The notes under the pieces are model-generated. The model did no database searches and had not been told where the DNA came from. It was given only the letters and a program-made list of their open reading frames with translations. The translations under genes and the position numbers were made by a program. Shown piece by piece: positions 14,716 to 16,191 of a stretch of DNA of 16,191 nt. This DNA comes from an uncultured Bacteroidota bacterium. GTDB lineage: Bacteria; Bacteroidota; Bacteroidia; Chitinophagales; Chitinophagaceae. Numbering within the stretch: position 1 is the first letter of the stretch; every line of letters begins with the position of its first letter. Location of the stretch: assembly GCA_903847655.1 (NCBI GenBank), contig CAINEG010000065.1:1-16191 (forward strand), in the 5' to 3' direction.

Positions 14716-16128
14716 TTATTTTTTGATTGGATCGGTATTCACTTCCCAGTTGTCTGTTCTAAATAAATTCACAGGCAAGCCTTCTTTATTAAATAAATTA
14801 GGCATATCGGTATTGTTGAAGGCAAAACGAACTGCTATGGGGTTTTTAATATTTTTATTAGAAATAACTACAGCGCTGCCTTCTATTTTTGCTTGAGCTG
14901 GGTAAAAAACTTTATCCGCACCTGCTATTTCAAAACAAGTAATCGATGGGCCTTTGGCTACTAATCCATTGGCTGCATTGTTAAATTGAATGGTGATTTT
15001 GTCTTTGTCTATTTGTTGAGATTGATAAATAGGGCTTTGACAAGCGATGCTAGTCAAGCCATAGGTTTTGTTCAATGCCAAATCGCTTAATCTTTTGGCT
15101 ACTTCAATTTTACGTGTAGGATGAATATTGGTGGTATCTGGAATTAAATCTGTAATCACCACCATGCCAGTACCGCTGTGATTGGCTGCTTTTGTTTGGG
15201 CTTCTCTTAATAAAGCACCCACATGTTGATTGCCATAAGTGAACGGCGCAATTTGAACAAAATAAAATGGAAAATTTTGATTCCAATGATGTCTCCATGC
15301 ATCTATCATTCCGGTAAATAATTTTTCATAAGCAAAATGGGTACCGGTATTGCTTTCGCCTTGATACCAAAGCACACCCGCAATAGAAAAATTGGTTAAT
15401 GGATAAATCATGGCATTGTAAGCCTTAGCAGCTTTATGCGGCCACCAGGCTGCTTCATTCAAAGAATCTGCCCCTTTTTTTATGATCGCATCATTGTTGA
15501 TGACATAGTCTGGGGTCCATGTTTCTGCAGGGGTACCGCCCCAATTTGAATTGATCAAACCTACAGGGCTATTTAATGTTTGATTTAAATTTTTACCAAA
15601 GAAATAGCCAATGGCACTAAAATGTTTCATTTCTTCTGGCGAACATACCATCCATTTTCCTTCTAGATTGTCTTGTGGAAAATTAGCCGTTGATTTGGCT
15701 ACATAAAAAAATCGAATAGATTGATTGTTTGCATTAGGGGCTTCGTCTAAAGTTTCTTTCAAACCTTGGTCTCCAGACCATTCCATATTGCTTTGTCCAC
15801 TACAAACCCAAACTTCACCAATCAATACATCTTCTAAAACAATGGTATTGCTAGCGCTAATGGTAATTTGATAAGGGCCACCTGCTGCAGGTGTCTTAAT
15901 GCTGGCTTCCCATTTAGCCCCATTGCTGGTGATGGCTTCATAACTGGCATTGTCCCAATTGGTTTTAATAGTTACTTTTTCAGAAGGACCCGCCCAGCCC
16001 CAAATTTTAACAGAAGATTTCTGTTGCAATACCATATGCGAGCCAATGATATTAGGCAAGCGAACCGCTGCGCTCATTTGCATCCATCCAACTAGTAAAA
16101 GCAAAATCAATAATGAATACTTTTTCAT
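14716..16128 (-). CDS. Sialate O-acetylesterase-type SGNH esterase (SASA domain)
   Basis: A 470-residue exported esterase (Sec signal 1-20, ending MSA) expected to remove O-acetyl groups from sugars such as sialic acid or acetylated plant glycans. The N-terminal beta domain (22-100) has the usual RLPNIIGSHMVLQQ start. The SGNH core shows VWVCSGQSNMEWSG at 106-119 with S113 as nucleophile, NSNWGGTPAETW at 193-204, LWYQGESN at 253-260, and a catalytic His at H336 in NIHPTRK, the equivalent of the conserved (D/N)-x-H-P motif. Residues about 375-470 form a C-terminal beta region. The length is typical. Sialate specificity cannot be assumed: no sialidase or sialic-acid catabolic gene is here, and many relatives act on acetylated xylan or other glycans. 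Apparent single gene, convergent with the GH-A hydrolase. Confidence 0.9.
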   Translation of the reverse strand: MKKYSLLILLLLVGWMQMSAAVRLPNIIGSHMVLQQKSSVKIWGWAGPSEKVTIKTNWDNASYEAITSNGAKWEASIKTPAAGGPYQITISASNTIVLEDVLIGEVWVCSGQSNMEWSGDQGLKETLDEAPNANNQSIRFFYVAKSTANFPQDNLEGKWMVCSPEEMKHFSAIGYFFGKNLNQTLNSPVGLINSNWGGTPAETWTPDYVINNDAIIKKGADSLNEAAWWPHKAAKAYNAMIYPLTNFSIAGVLWYQGESNTGTHFAYEKLFTGMIDAWRHHWNQNFPFYFVQIAPFTYGNQHVGALLREAQTKAANHSGTGMVVITDLIPDTTNIHPTRKIEVAKRLSDLALNKTYGLTSIACQSPIYQSQQIDKDKITIQFNNAANGLVAKGPSITCFEIAGADKVFYPAQAKIEGSAVVISNKNIKNPIAVRFAFNNTDMPNLFNKEGLPVNLFRTDNWEVNTDPIKK

Positions 16129-16191
16129 TTTTATTGTTTTAAGGTTAATTTATATTTTAATTCCACCAATAAGTTAATTTAAAGACCACGG

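Noticed and set aside
14716..16128. Reading the O-acetylesterase as evidence for sialic acid use.
   Set aside because: No sialidase, NanA/NanE-type gene or sialic-acid transporter is in the window, and SASA-domain esterases also act on other acetylated glycans.
16144..16181. Direct repeat GTTAATTTA (16144-16152 and 16173-16181) upstream of the O-acetylesterase gene.
   Set aside because: Nine AT-rich bases repeated twice in a 63-bp AT-rich leader is expected by chance; nothing else supports a regulatory role.

Overview
The window looks like a chromosomal segment of a Bacteroidota bacterium, probably in or near the Chitinophagaceae. This rests on low GC (about 38-40% by eye), A-rich leaders without a Shine-Dalgarno motif, many Sec signal peptides of the form MKK...AQ, and the gene families present (secreted GH29 fucosidase, sialate O-acetylesterase, Asp-box 'sortilin-like' giants, M20 amidohydrolase, AlkB-type monooxygenase). 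The lineage is inferred from style, not from a marker gene.

Layout, left to right. (1) Bases 1-1546, minus strand: apbE (FAD:protein FMN transferase, TTG start) followed by the 5' part of a SUMF1/formylglycine-generating-type gene (GTG start, cut by the window edge). (2) Bases 1601-3999, plus strand: a Tat-exported hydroxypyruvate-isomerase-like TIM barrel and a GH29 alpha-L-fucosidase, 32 bp apart. (3) 4053-5105, minus: a lone AlkB-type membrane di-iron monooxygenase, convergent with the fucosidase across a hairpin that works as a terminator in both directions. (4) 5175-6461, plus: a secreted M20 metallo-amidohydrolase. (5) 6468-10444, minus: a 961-residue Asp-box double-propeller protein whose stop overlaps the start of a lipoprotein serine hydrolase of the beta-lactamase/PBP fold by 4 nt. 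(6) 10565-14704, plus: a 1020-residue paralogue of that propeller protein, followed by a clan-A glycoside hydrolase-like protein. (7) 14716-16128, minus: a sialate O-acetylesterase-type SGNH esterase.

How they fit together. Ten of the eleven proteins carry an export signal (nine Sec or lipoprotein, one Tat) and the eleventh is an integral membrane protein, so the stretch encodes only envelope or secreted functions. Three carbohydrate-active proteins (fucosidase, GH-A hydrolase, O-acetylesterase), an exported sugar-isomerase-like protein and a possible sulfatase-activating enzyme suggest trimming of decorated, fucosylated and acetylated glycans. No SusC/SusD pair, regulator or transporter lies in the window, so it is not a classical polysaccharide utilisation locus. 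The two propeller paralogues, placed head to head on a 120-bp intergenic region and each leading a hydrolase, are the least understood part. No tRNA, rRNA, CRISPR, insertion sequence or phage gene was seen. There is no gene-free stretch above 300 bases; the longest gap is the 120 bp between the two propeller genes.
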